From a virus, in IMG/VR virus record IMGVR_UViG_3300023174_000187, positions 1 to 59,318 of that record: a DNA stretch of 59,318 bases. One strand, 5' to 3'. A model generated the notes under the pieces. It searched no databases, had not been told where the DNA came from, and saw only the letters and a list, made by a program, of their open reading frames with translations. Made by a program: the position numbers and the translations under genes. Positions 1 to 8,023 of the stretch are shown piece after piece; position 1 is the first letter of the stretch, and each line of letters starts with the position of its first letter.

Positions 1-451
1 TGCTACAAACTATGCAATCACAATCGGGACTGGTGGCGTTAGCACTGGGCAAAATTCATTTGCGGGAAATGCAACAAACGCTTTTGGTATCACTTCAAAC
101 GGCGGTGGCGGTGGTTCAGCAGGTGGAGGTGGTTCAGCAGGTTCCTCCACAGCAACAATAAATCAAGGCGGAGCAACGGGCGGTACAGGTAATACAGACG
201 GTAATGCCGTAACTTCACCTTACGCATTTGTTGTCAACGGTTCAACTGGTAGTGGTGGCGGAGGAAATAGTCGCGTTGGTGCTGGTTCAGGAATTGGTTC
301 AGGGGGCAATGGCGGTACTGGAGGTCAACCAGTCAACGGTGGTAATGGCTCAGGCTATGGCGCAGGTGGTGGCGGAGGCGGAAACAACAACTCACAAGGT
401 TCAACTGGTGGAGCGGGTACATCGGGCGTAGTTTATGTATTGAGGGTGTAA
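1..451 (+). CDS. Glycine-rich fibre protein, C-terminal part (gene crosses the circle junction)
   Basis: This is the C-terminal ~150 residues, read in the frame whose codons start at base 2 and ending in TAA at 449-451. It is dominated by Gly, Ser and Asn runs and ends in a short hydrophobic strand (GVVYVLRV). Such collagen-like or polyglycine domains are typical of phage fibre tips and adhesins that bind host surface glycans. The 5' part lies at 58680-59318 in the same frame once the circle is closed, giving about 316 residues. An overlapping ORF at 228-431 is a shadow. Confidence 0.8.
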   Translation, partial: ATNYAITIGTGGVSTGQNSFAGNATNAFGITSNGGGGGSAGGGGSAGSSTATINQGGATGGTGNTDGNAVTSPYAFVVNGSTGSGGGGNSRVGAGSGIGSGGNGGTGGQPVNGGNGSGYGAGGGGGGNNNSQGSTGGAGTSGVVYVLRV

Positions 452-453
452 TT

Positions 454-681
454 ATGGCTCATTTTGCAGTAATAGTTGATAATGTTGTTTTGACATTAGT
501 TGAAGCAGAAAACGCACAAATAGCAATGGAAGTCACAAACAAACTGTGCGTCGAATCAGTAGAAGGTAACCGTGCTTTTGTTGGTTTGGCATATGACCGA
601 GAAACAGGCATTTTTGAGCAACCTCCAACCCCAATCCTTGAAAAGGACTTGCAATACAAGGTCTTTGAAAAAGACTTGTAA
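454..681 (+). CDS. Small hypothetical protein after the fibre gene
   Basis: A 75-residue acidic protein starting two bases after the fibre stop, so very likely co-transcribed with it. No family is recognised. The C-terminus repeats itself (ILEKDLQYKVFEKDL) because the DNA carries an imperfect tandem duplication that runs through the stop codon. Position suggests a virion accessory or fibre-assembly role, but that is inference. Confidence 0.6.
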   Translation: MAHFAVIVDNVVLTLVEAENAQIAMEVTNKLCVESVEGNRAFVGLAYDRETGIFEQPPTPILEKDLQYKVFEKDL

Positions 682-689
682 TATAAGGT
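637..689 (+). repeat. Imperfect tandem duplication across a stop codon
   Basis: Two ~26-base units (637-662 and 663-689) share the pattern CTTGAAAAGGACTTG / CTTTGAAAAAGACTTG followed by (C/T)AATA(C/T)AAGGT. The second unit brings in the stop codon of the 454-681 gene. This looks like a small recent duplication that altered the protein C-terminus. Confidence 0.7.
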
Positions 690-709
690 GTAATGTATTA
701 GGATGAAAT

Positions 710-1420
710 ATGCCTAAAAAAATTGTTTTTACTGACACTGTAAGCGGAGGGGCTTGGGAAAAGCCTCAACCTGCGTCTCAATATTTGCCCGAGTGGTATA
801 AAAAAATGGCTACTTATACTGGAGGAGAAAAAAAACGATGGGTTTTTTCAGAACAAGATAACAATTATCACACCTATGCAACAATCAAAAAATGTTTGCC
901 AGTTTTTGATGCAATCACGGCTGGTTACATTATTACTACATATTGCGATATTGATGTCGTCATCCTTGAAACAGGAGAGCAAATGTTTTATTGGACACAG
1001 TTTGACTCAATCATGTTTCACGCCGTAGAACAAGCACCCGACCACCCCAAAGCAGGACTTTTTGCTTATCCTAAATTCAGAAATCCGTGGGCTATAAAAA
1101 CCCCCGCAGGTTATTCAGTTTTGATTATTCCGCCTATGCACCGAGATTCCCCATTTGAAATTTTTGAAGGTGTTGTTGATACAGATAAATGGAGTAGTGC
1201 AGTAAATCTTCCCTTTCAATTCAAAGACCCAAGTTGGACAGGCACAATTCCAGCGGGTACGCCAATTGCTCAGGTAATCCCATTCAAGAGAGAAGATTGG
1301 GTAAGTGAGTTAGGCAATCAAGACGATTACAACAATCACATCCACCTTCTCACAAAATTGAAGTCAGTTTGGTATGACGCTTACAAGAATTTTTGGCGGT
1401 CTCCAAAAAGTTACAAATGA
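710..1420 (+). CDS. Hypothetical phage protein
   Basis: 236 residues, rich in Trp, Tyr and Phe, no membrane segment or signal peptide. The opening KIVFTDTVSGGAWEKPQPASQYLPEWYKKM is a pattern I associate with uncharacterised proteins of marine and freshwater phages, but I cannot name a function. It is the last gene of the fibre operon and its stop overlaps the convergent sulfotransferase by 10 bases. Confidence 0.7.
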   Translation: MPKKIVFTDTVSGGAWEKPQPASQYLPEWYKKMATYTGGEKKRWVFSEQDNNYHTYATIKKCLPVFDAITAGYIITTYCDIDVVILETGEQMFYWTQFDSIMFHAVEQAPDHPKAGLFAYPKFRNPWAIKTPAGYSVLIIPPMHRDSPFEIFEGVVDTDKWSSAVNLPFQFKDPSWTGTIPAGTPIAQVIPFKREDWVSELGNQDDYNNHIHLLTKLKSVWYDAYKNFWRSPKSYK

Positions 1421-2253
1421 CCTAAATCTAAAAAGTCTAAAGCGTTTGCGTATTTGTTGATTACATAAGGCGAAAGAATCTTTGTGTAGTCCGTTTTTGA
1501 TTTATCAATTGTGTTTCGTATTTGGTGCATTGATGGAATTCCAGTAGTAGCCATTTCATCTTCTTGATAACTTTTTGTTATGTTTGATAAATCATGCGAA
1601 TACGATTCAATCTCTAAAAACTTGTATATTGAAGTAACAGTTTCCTCGGGGCTTGTTATCAAATCGTTATATTTGACAATATGAAAAATCCCCTTGTACT
1701 CAGGTTTAGTTAGATTGTAAAGGTGCATTATTTCGCAATCTAGTGAACCAGTTGGGCGCATAAGATAGTCACATCGGACATCATCTAAAGGTCTGTAAAA
1801 CTTAGAAGGAAAATCAGCGTTTGATATTCCGTTGTCAATATAATTCGTATTTGGGTATTTGTTGGCTAAAGTGACAAAAGAAGCCAAAATGTCAAGGATG
1901 CTTCTAATTGGGACAATAATTTTTGGTGTTTGATTCAATGTTTTAGCAATGTGAATTCCATTTACCCCTCCCCAACCGCGGTTGCGCTCGATGATAATTG
2001 GTTTTTCAATATCAGCGTAAAAATTGTGAGCAAATTGATTTTTTGCGTTTTCAAATCCCTTCTCACGGACTTTAGTTTTGTATGACTCTAGTTGTTTGAC
2101 ATCAAAATTCAAAAGAACCATAAGGTCTATTAGGTCGGTTTGACCGCCAGCGTAAATAGAAGGGTTTTGGTTTAGAATTGCCGAAAGCAATGTCCCGCCC
2201 GAGCGAGGTAACCCGCCCATAAAGAAAAATGTCTTATGGCTTGAATCGGTCAT
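1411..2253 (-). CDS. PAPS-dependent sulfotransferase family protein
   Basis: 280 residues. The N-terminus FFFMGGLPRSGGTLLSAIL (residues ~9-27) is the 5'-phosphosulfate-binding loop of the sulfotransferase family, followed by NQNP. These enzymes move sulfate from PAPS to a hydroxyl or amine on a sugar, protein or small molecule. It is one of only four reverse-strand genes. It is divergent, by 46 bases, from an APS-kinase-like fusion (2300-3049) that could supply PAPS, which strengthens the call. The acceptor is unknown; a fibre or host surface glycan is plausible. Confidence 0.85.
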   Translation of the reverse strand: MTDSSHKTFFFMGGLPRSGGTLLSAILNQNPSIYAGGQTDLIDLMVLLNFDVKQLESYKTKVREKGFENAKNQFAHNFYADIEKPIIIERNRGWGGVNGIHIAKTLNQTPKIIVPIRSILDILASFVTLANKYPNTNYIDNGISNADFPSKFYRPLDDVRCDYLMRPTGSLDCEIMHLYNLTKPEYKGIFHIVKYNDLITSPEETVTSIYKFLEIESYSHDLSNITKSYQEDEMATTGIPSMHQIRNTIDKSKTDYTKILSPYVINKYANALDFLDLGHL

Positions 2254-2299
2254 CCATCTAGGCTAGTGTTCAACCCACAATAAGTCAACAGGGGGAACG

Positions 2300-3049
2300 A
2301 TGATTATTCAGATTATTGGACAAGCGGGCAGTCGCAAAACTACGGTCGCCAAAATGCTTGCAAGTAGAATCAACGCAACTCATATAAATGCGGATGATGT
2401 TCGTGCAGATTTGAACAAAGATTTAGGTTTTTCAATCGAGGACAGGGTTGAAAATGCAAGACGGTTAGGTGCGCTCGCTCGCTTGTTAGAAAAGCAAGGT
2501 CAATTGGTAATTGTTGACTTCATTTGCCCTACTCAAGCGACGCGAGATGCTTTTGGTAAGCCCGACATTCAGGTATGGATGAACACCATCAAAGAAGGTC
2601 GTTTTGAGGACACCAATAAGATTTGGGAAGAACCAAAAGATTTTGATTTTCAAATCACCGAGGACATTAGTTCTAAAGAAGCCGTTGACGGAATCATCAC
2701 AAGATTTGGTTTGTTTGATTGGCAACGCCCAACTACATTGATGTTAGGCAGATACCAGCCGTGGCACGAAGGTCATCAAGCATTGATGGATGTAGCCGAT
2801 TCGCGCACAGGTCAAACCGTTGTGGCTGTTCGCAATACTCATGGAACTAGCGAAAAAGACCCGCTCTCATATGAACAGGTTGTTGAAAGTATCCACAAAA
2901 TGACATTGCGTCCAGCAATTGTGCAACTCCCTAATATCACTCATATCGTGTACGGCAGAGATGTTGGATACAAAATTGAACAAGTAGATTTGGGGGCGGA
3001 AATTCATGCCATTTCAGCAACGCAAAAAAGAAAAGAGTTGGGCATATGA
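2300..3049 (+). CDS. APS-kinase-like domain fused to a nucleotidyltransferase domain
   Basis: 249 residues. The N-terminal half (1-~110) follows APS kinase (CysC): P-loop GQAGSRKTT, then INADDVRADLNKDLGFSIED and a VIVDFICPTQATR segment like the family's substrate loop. The C-terminal half (~145-249) has GRYQPWHEGHQAL, the HxGH signature of NMN/ATP-sulfurylase-type adenylyltransferases. The arrangement resembles a compact PAPS synthase, but the second domain looks closer to NadM than to ATP sulfurylase. One oddity is Arg in place of the usual Gly before the P-loop Lys. SD AGGGGGAA precedes ATG. Confidence 0.8.
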   Translation: MIIQIIGQAGSRKTTVAKMLASRINATHINADDVRADLNKDLGFSIEDRVENARRLGALARLLEKQGQLVIVDFICPTQATRDAFGKPDIQVWMNTIKEGRFEDTNKIWEEPKDFDFQITEDISSKEAVDGIITRFGLFDWQRPTTLMLGRYQPWHEGHQALMDVADSRTGQTVVAVRNTHGTSEKDPLSYEQVVESIHKMTLRPAIVQLPNITHIVYGRDVGYKIEQVDLGAEIHAISATQKRKELGI

Positions 3050-3345
3050 ACAAAGTCGTCTATGTTTTGAAAATAGCAAAAGACCGTTGGATTCGCCCAT
3101 ATGATGAAATTGTTTTGCGATTCAACACCAAAGCAAAAAAAGGCGACCCACTTGTATGGCGAGTTTTCATCAACGGTGTTGCTCATCTAGCCAGTGGGTT
3201 TGAAATTCACGGCTATATGTACGATGTTGTCTCCTATGAAGGCGATGTCAAAAAATTCAATGTTGGATGTAGAGGCAGAGTCCGTTGGGATAAATCAAAG
3301 GCAATAATCTTTGCAAGCAAGAAAGACCCCGATACATTGATGTAA
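3046..3345 (+). CDS. Hypothetical protein, translationally coupled to the APS-kinase fusion
   Basis: 99 residues, basic, soluble, overlapping the preceding stop by four bases (ATGA). No family recognised. The predicted beta-rich middle and C-terminal RGRVRWDKSKAIIFASKK give no clear motif. Coupling suggests a function linked to the sulfation cassette, unproven. Confidence 0.65.
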   Translation: MNKVVYVLKIAKDRWIRPYDEIVLRFNTKAKKGDPLVWRVFINGVAHLASGFEIHGYMYDVVSYEGDVKKFNVGCRGRVRWDKSKAIIFASKKDPDTLM

Positions 3346-3393
3346 AGCCCCGAAACCCATCAGGGCGAATGGGGTTTAGGGATTAGTCCCGTG

Positions 3394-3399
3394 TATCAT
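3394..3399 (+). promoter_or_regulatory. Candidate -10 element for the head-tail operon (leaderless start)
   Basis: TATCAT ends six bases before the ATG at 3406 and there is no SD, so the transcript probably starts at or just before the ATG. Leaderless starts are common in Actinobacteria. The preceding 3346-3380 stretch has an imperfect hairpin (AAACCCAT / ATGGGGTTT) that may end the upstream transcript. No good -35 hexamer is visible. Confidence 0.45.
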
Positions 3400-3405
3400 T
3401 GAAAC

Positions 3406-3822
3406 ATGGCTTTTACTTATATTGACCCTAGCGCGAACGCCCGTGACGCTGTTCGTTTCTTGATTCAAGACACGGACTCAACTGAACCTCATATGACCGA
3501 TGCAGAAATTGCGTATTTGTTGACCACTTGGGACAATAACACTTATGATGCTGCAATCGCAGCAGCAGAAATTATTTCAGGGCAATATGCGCACCGAACT
3601 AATTATTCCCGCAGTGTTGGTGACCTATCTATCTCCGAATCTTATTCAAGTACAGCAATTGAATTCCGCGCCCTAGCAGACCGCTTGCGAGAGCAGCGCA
3701 ACCGTCAGTACGCCCCAATCCCCCGTTTTGCAGCACAGTCTATGGTTGCAACAGGAGACAAACTCGTCGAAACTTACAAAACAGATTTCTATACAGGTAT
3801 GGACGACAATCAAATTCAATAG
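3406..3822 (+). CDS. Head-tail connector (adaptor) protein
   Basis: 138 residues, mainly helical: MTDAEIAYLL, an Ala-rich helix and SSTAIEFRALADRLREQR. This matches the size and helical layout of phage adaptor proteins (HK97 gp6-like) that join portal and tail. It heads a classical order of adaptor, head closure, HK97 gp10-like and tail terminator genes, which supports the role. It probably starts leaderless. Confidence 0.7.
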   Translation: MAFTYIDPSANARDAVRFLIQDTDSTEPHMTDAEIAYLLTTWDNNTYDAAIAAAEIISGQYAHRTNYSRSVGDLSISESYSSTAIEFRALADRLREQRNRQYAPIPRFAAQSMVATGDKLVETYKTDFYTGMDDNQIQ

Positions 3823-3831
3823 GAGAGTGCA

Positions 3832-4188
3832 ATGCCTTACATAAATGGCTCGCCTGACCATTGGACTGGTGACATGACTGACACCGTAACGGTGTACAGC
3901 GCAACAACGCTAGATAACTACGGAAAAAGGTCAACTTCTGCAAGCGGTACTGCTTACGCGTGTCGTATTGTAGGTAAAGCCAGTAGAAAGCGCGATGCAA
4001 GCGGACAGCAAAATTCAAATGAAGGAAAACTTTATATTATTGTTGCAAACACTGTTGCAGTTGGCGACCGCCTTGTATTGCCTGATTCAACCGAGCCTTT
4101 AGTTCTTTCAGTTTCAAGAATCAAATACCCAACCCCCACTGGGTCTGCTATTCACAACACAGTTGTCGAATTTGGTTGGAACAAATAA
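3832..4188 (+). CDS. Head closure protein
   Basis: 118 residues, beta-rich, ~9 bases after the adaptor gene with an SD (AGGAGAG). The pattern DTVTVYSATT...ACRIVGK...GKLYIIVANTVAVGDRLVLPD is what I expect of head completion (Hc1/stopper, SPP1 gp16-like) proteins. Its place between adaptor and HK97 gp10-like genes is the main support. Confidence 0.6.
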   Translation: MPYINGSPDHWTGDMTDTVTVYSATTLDNYGKRSTSASGTAYACRIVGKASRKRDASGQQNSNEGKLYIIVANTVAVGDRLVLPDSTEPLVLSVSRIKYPTPTGSAIHNTVVEFGWNK

Positions 4189-4586
4189 TGGCAATTGATA
4201 AAATTGAAGGTCTCGATACTCTCAAACATCTCCTAATCGGAGGAGGAGCGGCTGCTGGTCAGGCTCTTAGACAAAGTTTGTATCGCGAAGCCTCCATTGC
4301 TTTTGCTGAGTCGCAAGCGGAAGTTCCAGTTGATACAGGTATGTTGAAAAATTCAGGACAAGCCTACGGAATTCAAATCAATCAAGCGGGCAATGTTTTG
4401 GAAATCACTCTTGGTTATGGCGGAGTTGCTTCCCCTTATGCCGAAATCGTTCACGAAGATTTGTCCGCTCGACATAACGCCCCAACAAAAGCCAAGTTTT
4501 TGGAGGACCCTGTAAAGCGTCGCGCCTCAGGACTTGTGGCAAGATTAGCAACATCCGTTGATGCAGCATTGAAAGGCTTGGTCTAA
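4188..4586 (+). CDS. HK97 gp10-like tail-component protein
   Basis: 132 residues. The ATG overlaps the preceding TAA by one base. The segment AEVPVDTGMLKNS is the hallmark of the HK97 gp10 family (VP.DTG.L..S), followed by YAEIVHED, also typical. These proteins complete the head-tail interface. The longer reading that starts 12 bases upstream lacks support. Confidence 0.8.
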   Translation: MAIDKIEGLDTLKHLLIGGGAAAGQALRQSLYREASIAFAESQAEVPVDTGMLKNSGQAYGIQINQAGNVLEITLGYGGVASPYAEIVHEDLSARHNAPTKAKFLEDPVKRRASGLVARLATSVDAALKGLV

Positions 4587-4999
4587 TGCCTACTACTCAA
4601 ACAGTTCTTGAAGCAATCGGAAGTCACATTGATTCCAACAATGCGACTTTGACAATCGGCACAAACTTATTTCTTGGCAAAATGCCCGAAAACCCTGATT
4701 TGTGTGTCACTGTTTACGAATATGCGGGTACAAACCCAGTTGAAGGTATGGGAAATGTAGGGTTTGTTGTTGACCGCCCTTCTGTTCAGGTCGTTGTTCG
4801 TGCGGGTAAAGATGACTACCCTACGGCTAGAAACCTTGCTCAAGACCTGCGAATTCTCCTTGCAGCCGTAACTGACACCACAATTAGCGGTTTGCGTGTC
4901 TTGCGCCTTGCTTCTAATGGTTCTGTTATACCCTTAGGTTTAGATGACTTGGATAGACCAAGAATCGCCTTCAACTTAGATTGTTTCGTTCAAGCGTAA
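4586..4999 (+). CDS. Tail terminator / minor tail protein
   Basis: 137 residues. GKMPENPDLCVTVYEYAG and RPSVQVVVRAGKDDYPTARNLAQDLRILL fit the tail-terminator (lambda gpU-like / phage minor capsid) family that caps the tail tube. It overlaps the preceding stop by one base, and its position after the HK97 gp10-like gene is canonical. Confidence 0.7.
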   Translation: MPTTQTVLEAIGSHIDSNNATLTIGTNLFLGKMPENPDLCVTVYEYAGTNPVEGMGNVGFVVDRPSVQVVVRAGKDDYPTARNLAQDLRILLAAVTDTTISGLRVLRLASNGSVIPLGLDDLDRPRIAFNLDCFVQA

Positions 5000-5157
5000 T
5001 GTCTGAGGAGGAGAAGCCAAAAGACCCTTACGGTCGCGGGGAGAAACATGACGAATTCCCGAAATGTTGGCGGTGCGAAAGAATCCTCGCGGAATACCTC
5101 ACGCGCCCGTGGAAACTCAACTGCCAAAGATGTAAAGCAACAAACAAGTCTCAATAA
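4999..5157 (+). CDS. Com-like zinc-ribbon microprotein
   Basis: 52 residues, ATG overlapping the previous TAA by one base. Two CxxC pairs (CWRC at 23-26, CQRC at 42-45) followed by KATN match the layout of Mu Com-type zinc fingers, which bind RNA and regulate translation. Its last 110 bases overlap the 5048-5452 gene in another frame. The ordered cysteines make chance unlikely. Role here is unknown; Com suggests translational control of an overlapping gene. Confidence 0.65.
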   Translation: MSEEEKPKDPYGRGEKHDEFPKCWRCERILAEYLTRPWKLNCQRCKATNKSQ

Positions 5158-5452
5158 AACAACTATCGAAGCCCTCAATTCGGCTCTTGATGATATTGAA
5201 GTCAAGCATGGCACGGGTGTACCTTGTGCAATTTTCCGCTTGTACCAAGTTCTGCCCCAAGAAGTAGCCAATAAAGTTTTGATGACAATTGATACCTCTA
5301 ACCACACGGCGGTTCAAATTGCTCTGACCCTCGACAAATTTAGGGATGAAACAGGGATAAGAATTACTTCTTGGATAGTTCAAAAGCATCGCCGTCGCTT
5401 GCGTAACACCTCGACGGGTTGTTCATGCGTCAGGGAAACTGGTAAAGCGTGA
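5048..5452 (+). CDS. Hypothetical DNA-binding-like protein upstream of the phosphoesterase
   Basis: 134 residues. The first ~35 (Ser/Asn/Arg-rich) overlap the Com-like frame and may be non-native, but no better start exists. The rest is helical, with EETGIRITSWIVQKHRRRL-like character (DETGIRITSWIVQKHRRR), resembling small helix-turn-helix proteins that sit next to phosphoesterases in actinophages. It ends in a cysteine-containing tail and overlaps the next GTG start by four bases. Confidence 0.55.
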   Translation: MTNSRNVGGAKESSRNTSRARGNSTAKDVKQQTSLNKTTIEALNSALDDIEVKHGTGVPCAIFRLYQVLPQEVANKVLMTIDTSNHTAVQIALTLDKFRDETGIRITSWIVQKHRRRLRNTSTGCSCVRETGKA

Positions 5453-6666
5453 ACTTAGACGGCATGGACGAGGCTATAGACAGCCTTTTAGAGCCTGTTG
5501 AGCAAAACCCTATTCCTAACCCATCTATGAAGCGAAAGGCAGCCGAATGGCTTCCTGGAGTCGTATGGGACGGGTCTGAGGGAACTATCACAACAACTGC
5601 TATTCCAGCCGAAGAATCTCCTGATTGGGATTCAGTTTTGCGCATTTGGGGTCTAAACCCTGAAAACTTTAGCGTTGTAGAACCAGTTTTGTTCAATGTG
5701 TGGGGAAACCCTGACGGCGGGATACTCAACCGCCAATGGAAGGGAAAAGTTGTCAAAAAAGGTGCGGAAGTTGAAAAAACAGACTATTCAGACCTGATAA
5801 ATGAAATCAAAAAACATAAAAAATCATCTGTGACCCCAATCACAGGAGATGGAGTATTTTGTGTTGTTCTTGCAGATTGGCAGGTCGGTAAACCCGATGG
5901 AGATGGCTTATCGGGAACAGTCAAGCGAATCCTTGATGGGATTGATGCGGTAGAAAATCGAATCAAGGAATTGCGCCGAATCAAGCGTCCGCTTGGTCGC
6001 CTTGTAGTTCTTTGGACGGGTGATTCAGTTGAAGGTTGTATCGGTCACTACGAACAACAGGTGTTTGGTGTTGAGTTAGACCGCCGTGACCAAGTAAAAG
6101 TTGCTCGCCGTTTGCTCCGCGACGCTCTTATCCAATGGTCAAAATTGTTTGATGATGTTTCAGTTGTTGCTGTTGCTGGTAATCATGGAGAAAACCGCTC
6201 TAATTCAGGCAAGTCCTACACAAGTCTCAATGACAACGACGATGTAGCAATAGTTGAACAGGTCTCCGAAATTTTGGCAGCAAATCCCGAAGCGTATGGT
6301 CATGTTCGTTTTGCAATTCCAAAAGACCGCTTGTCTATTACGGTTGAGGCAGCAGGATGGATTCTTGGAATCACTCACGGTCATGTTGCAAAAGTCTCAG
6401 GCGCAAGTCCTGAATTGAAAATGCGCCGTTGGTTAGAAGGACAGTCTTTCGGAAAACAACCAATTGGTGATGTTGATGTATTAGTGTCGGGTCATTGGCA
6501 CCATCTTCGTGCAGCAGATTGGGGTGGTGTAATGTGGCTTCAAGCCCCCGCTCTCGACGGTGGCAGTGTTTGGTGGGAGCAAATGAAGGGCGACCGCGCA
6601 GAAACAGGAGTTTTGACATTTTGTATGTATCCTGAAAAACGAGTAGCAGATTTGGCAATCCTATGA
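5449..6666 (+). CDS. Calcineurin-like metallophosphoesterase
   Basis: 405 residues, GTG start. Metal-ligand motifs appear in the expected order: [11 protein letters not shown] (~139), WTGDSVEG (~190), VAGNHGE (~243), THGH (~307) and SGHWHH (~348). This is the two-metal fold of SbcD/Mre11 and related nucleases. The first motif has DWQ rather than DxH, a variant seen in phage versions. The ~100-residue N-terminal region precedes the catalytic domain. Likely a nuclease or phosphodiesterase; the substrate is not evident. It interrupts the structural genes. Confidence 0.85.
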   Translation: MNLDGMDEAIDSLLEPVEQNPIPNPSMKRKAAEWLPGVVWDGSEGTITTTAIPAEESPDWDSVLRIWGLNPENFSVVEPVLFNVWGNPDGGILNRQWKGKVVKKGAEVEKTDYSDLINEIKKHKKSSVTPITGDGVFCVVLADWQVGKPDGDGLSGTVKRILDGIDAVENRIKELRRIKRPLGRLVVLWTGDSVEGCIGHYEQQVFGVELDRRDQVKVARRLLRDALIQWSKLFDDVSVVAVAGNHGENRSNSGKSYTSLNDNDDVAIVEQVSEILAANPEAYGHVRFAIPKDRLSITVEAAGWILGITHGHVAKVSGASPELKMRRWLEGQSFGKQPIGDVDVLVSGHWHHLRAADWGGVMWLQAPALDGGSVWWEQMKGDRAETGVLTFCMYPEKRVADLAIL

Positions 6667-6977
6667 ATGAATTGAACGACCCACGCGACATAGCAGCCTA
6701 CGCAGCAGATTTGGTGTCGCAAGATAGAAACGAGTCCTACGGTCACCCTCTCGACGACTTCAACCGAGCAGCAAAAATTTGGTCAGCAATTCTTGGTGTT
6801 GAGGTATCCGCAGAACAAGTAAGTCTTTGTATGGTCGGCGTAAAAATTGCTCGCGAAGTTCACGCAACTAAACTTGATAATGCGGTAGATGGAATTGGAT
6901 ATTGGTTGACGCTAAGAATGATAAAAGAAAAGCGGGCTGAACTAGCGCGTTTAGGAGAAGAACAAAGCAAAAAGTAA
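6663..6977 (+). CDS. DUF6378-like phage protein
   Basis: 104 residues, ATG overlapping the previous stop. The pattern [25 protein letters not shown] and [15 protein letters not shown] is characteristic of the DUF6378 family, widespread in phages and without assigned function. Helical, soluble. Confidence 0.7.
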   Translation: MNELNDPRDIAAYAADLVSQDRNESYGHPLDDFNRAAKIWSAILGVEVSAEQVSLCMVGVKIAREVHATKLDNAVDGIGYWLTLRMIKEKRAELARLGEEQSKK

Positions 6978-7074
6978 TGTACAGTTCAGGTAATCGAGTC
7001 CTAAGAGACCCCGCCTACGGCAGAACCCTAGAGGTCATCGTGGTACGGGGTTTTGCTGTCTAAAAGGAGACACT
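6978..7074 (+). other. Intergenic gap before the tail-tube genes
   Basis: 97 bases without a gene. It holds ACCCCG and CGGGGTTTT about 38 bases apart, which could pair as a long-loop terminator. It also holds CGAGTCCTAAGAGACC (6995-7010), which recurs with one base deleted at 8468-8482 ahead of the tail chaperone gene. An SD (AAAAGGAGA) lies before the next ATG. Confidence 0.4.
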
Positions 7075-7287
7075 ATGACCCAGTATCGCGTGTTAGCGGG
7101 GATTGACTACCCGCCGTCAAAAAGAGCCGAGGTAGGGGATATTGTTACAGACCTGCCAACAGCACAAATCAAAAATCTTTTGGAAATTGGTGCAATCGAA
7201 CTCGCAGACGGAAAGTCTAAGTCTGAGGTAAAGGTCGAAGAAACCGTTGTTGAAGAAACAACATCCACAGACAGTGAGGAAGAATAA
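7075..7287 (+). CDS. Small acidic structural-module protein
   Basis: 70 residues: an N-terminal ~45-residue folded part (YRVLAGIDYPPSKRAEVGDIVTDLP) and a Glu/Ser/Thr-rich acidic tail. It resembles in layout the 59-residue protein at 55187-55366 (short beta domain plus charged tail), which sits after the capsid genes. One-base overlap with the tail-tube gene. Function unknown. Confidence 0.65.
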   Translation: MTQYRVLAGIDYPPSKRAEVGDIVTDLPTAQIKNLLEIGAIELADGKSKSEVKVEETVVEETTSTDSEEE

Positions 7288-8018
7288 TGCCTACATTTCG
7301 CCACGGTAAAAACACAATAGTTTTGTTAGATGGTTACGATGCAAGTTCTTATTTCAATGAATCAACAACAAGTCGCTCGATTGAGACTAGCGAAACAACT
7401 TCATTCGGTTCAAGCGCAAAAACTTACATCGCTGGACTAAAAGATGGAACTTTGTCACTTTCAGGTATGTTTGACGGTTCAACAAATGCAATTGACTCAA
7501 TTTTCAACAGTATCGCGGGTTCAGCAACAGATTCAATCGTGACTGTTGGTCTTGAAGGCAGCACAATTGGCACAATCGCCCATATGGTCGGAGTTCAAGA
7601 AACTTCTTACGAAGTTACTTCTCCAGTAGCAGATGTCGTTACAGTTTCAGCAGAATTTCAAGCAGACGGCGGACTTGATTCAGGTCGCGTTCTTGCTCCA
7701 GCCACGGTTGTAACAACAGCAACAACAACAAACAACACTAGCGTTGATAATGCAGCAGCGACTACTAACGGAGGCGTTGGTCATGTTCATGTGACTGCAA
7801 ACGCTAACAATGGTACGACCACAATCAAGGTACAGCACTCGACCGATAACTCGACTTGGGTTGACTTGATTACATTCTCAACAATTGCAACAACCGTAAC
7901 GGCTGCTCGTCGAGTAGAAGTTGCGGCTGGAACAACAGTAAATCGTTATTTGCGAGCGCAGATAACTACAGCAGGTACAGGTTCAATCACTACTAGCGTC
8001 GCGTTTGCGCGGAGGTAA
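7287..8018 (+). CDS. Major tail (tube) protein, long paralogue
   Basis: 243 residues. The first ~145 align with the next gene (shared MPTFRHGK start, SIET(S/A)ET(T/S), FGSSAKTY). The last ~95 form an extra Thr/Ala/Gly-rich beta domain (TTIKVQHSTDNSTWVDLITF), typical of a surface-exposed decoration on tail tubes. Position before the frameshifted chaperones marks it as a tail-tube subunit. Confidence 0.8.
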   Translation: MPTFRHGKNTIVLLDGYDASSYFNESTTSRSIETSETTSFGSSAKTYIAGLKDGTLSLSGMFDGSTNAIDSIFNSIAGSATDSIVTVGLEGSTIGTIAHMVGVQETSYEVTSPVADVVTVSAEFQADGGLDSGRVLAPATVVTTATTTNNTSVDNAAATTNGGVGHVHVTANANNGTTTIKVQHSTDNSTWVDLITFSTIATTVTAARRVEVAAGTTVNRYLRAQITTAGTGSITTSVAFARR

Positions 8019-8023
8019 TAAAA

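Noticed and set aside
228-431. 67-residue ORF in another frame of the fibre gene
   Set aside because: It is a shadow of the Gly-rich repeat; the coding frame of the fibre is continuous across the junction.
6978-7074. Terminator between the DUF6378-like gene and the tail genes
   Set aside because: The only complementary arms (ACCCCG/CGGGGT) are separated by about 38 bases, too long for confident calling.
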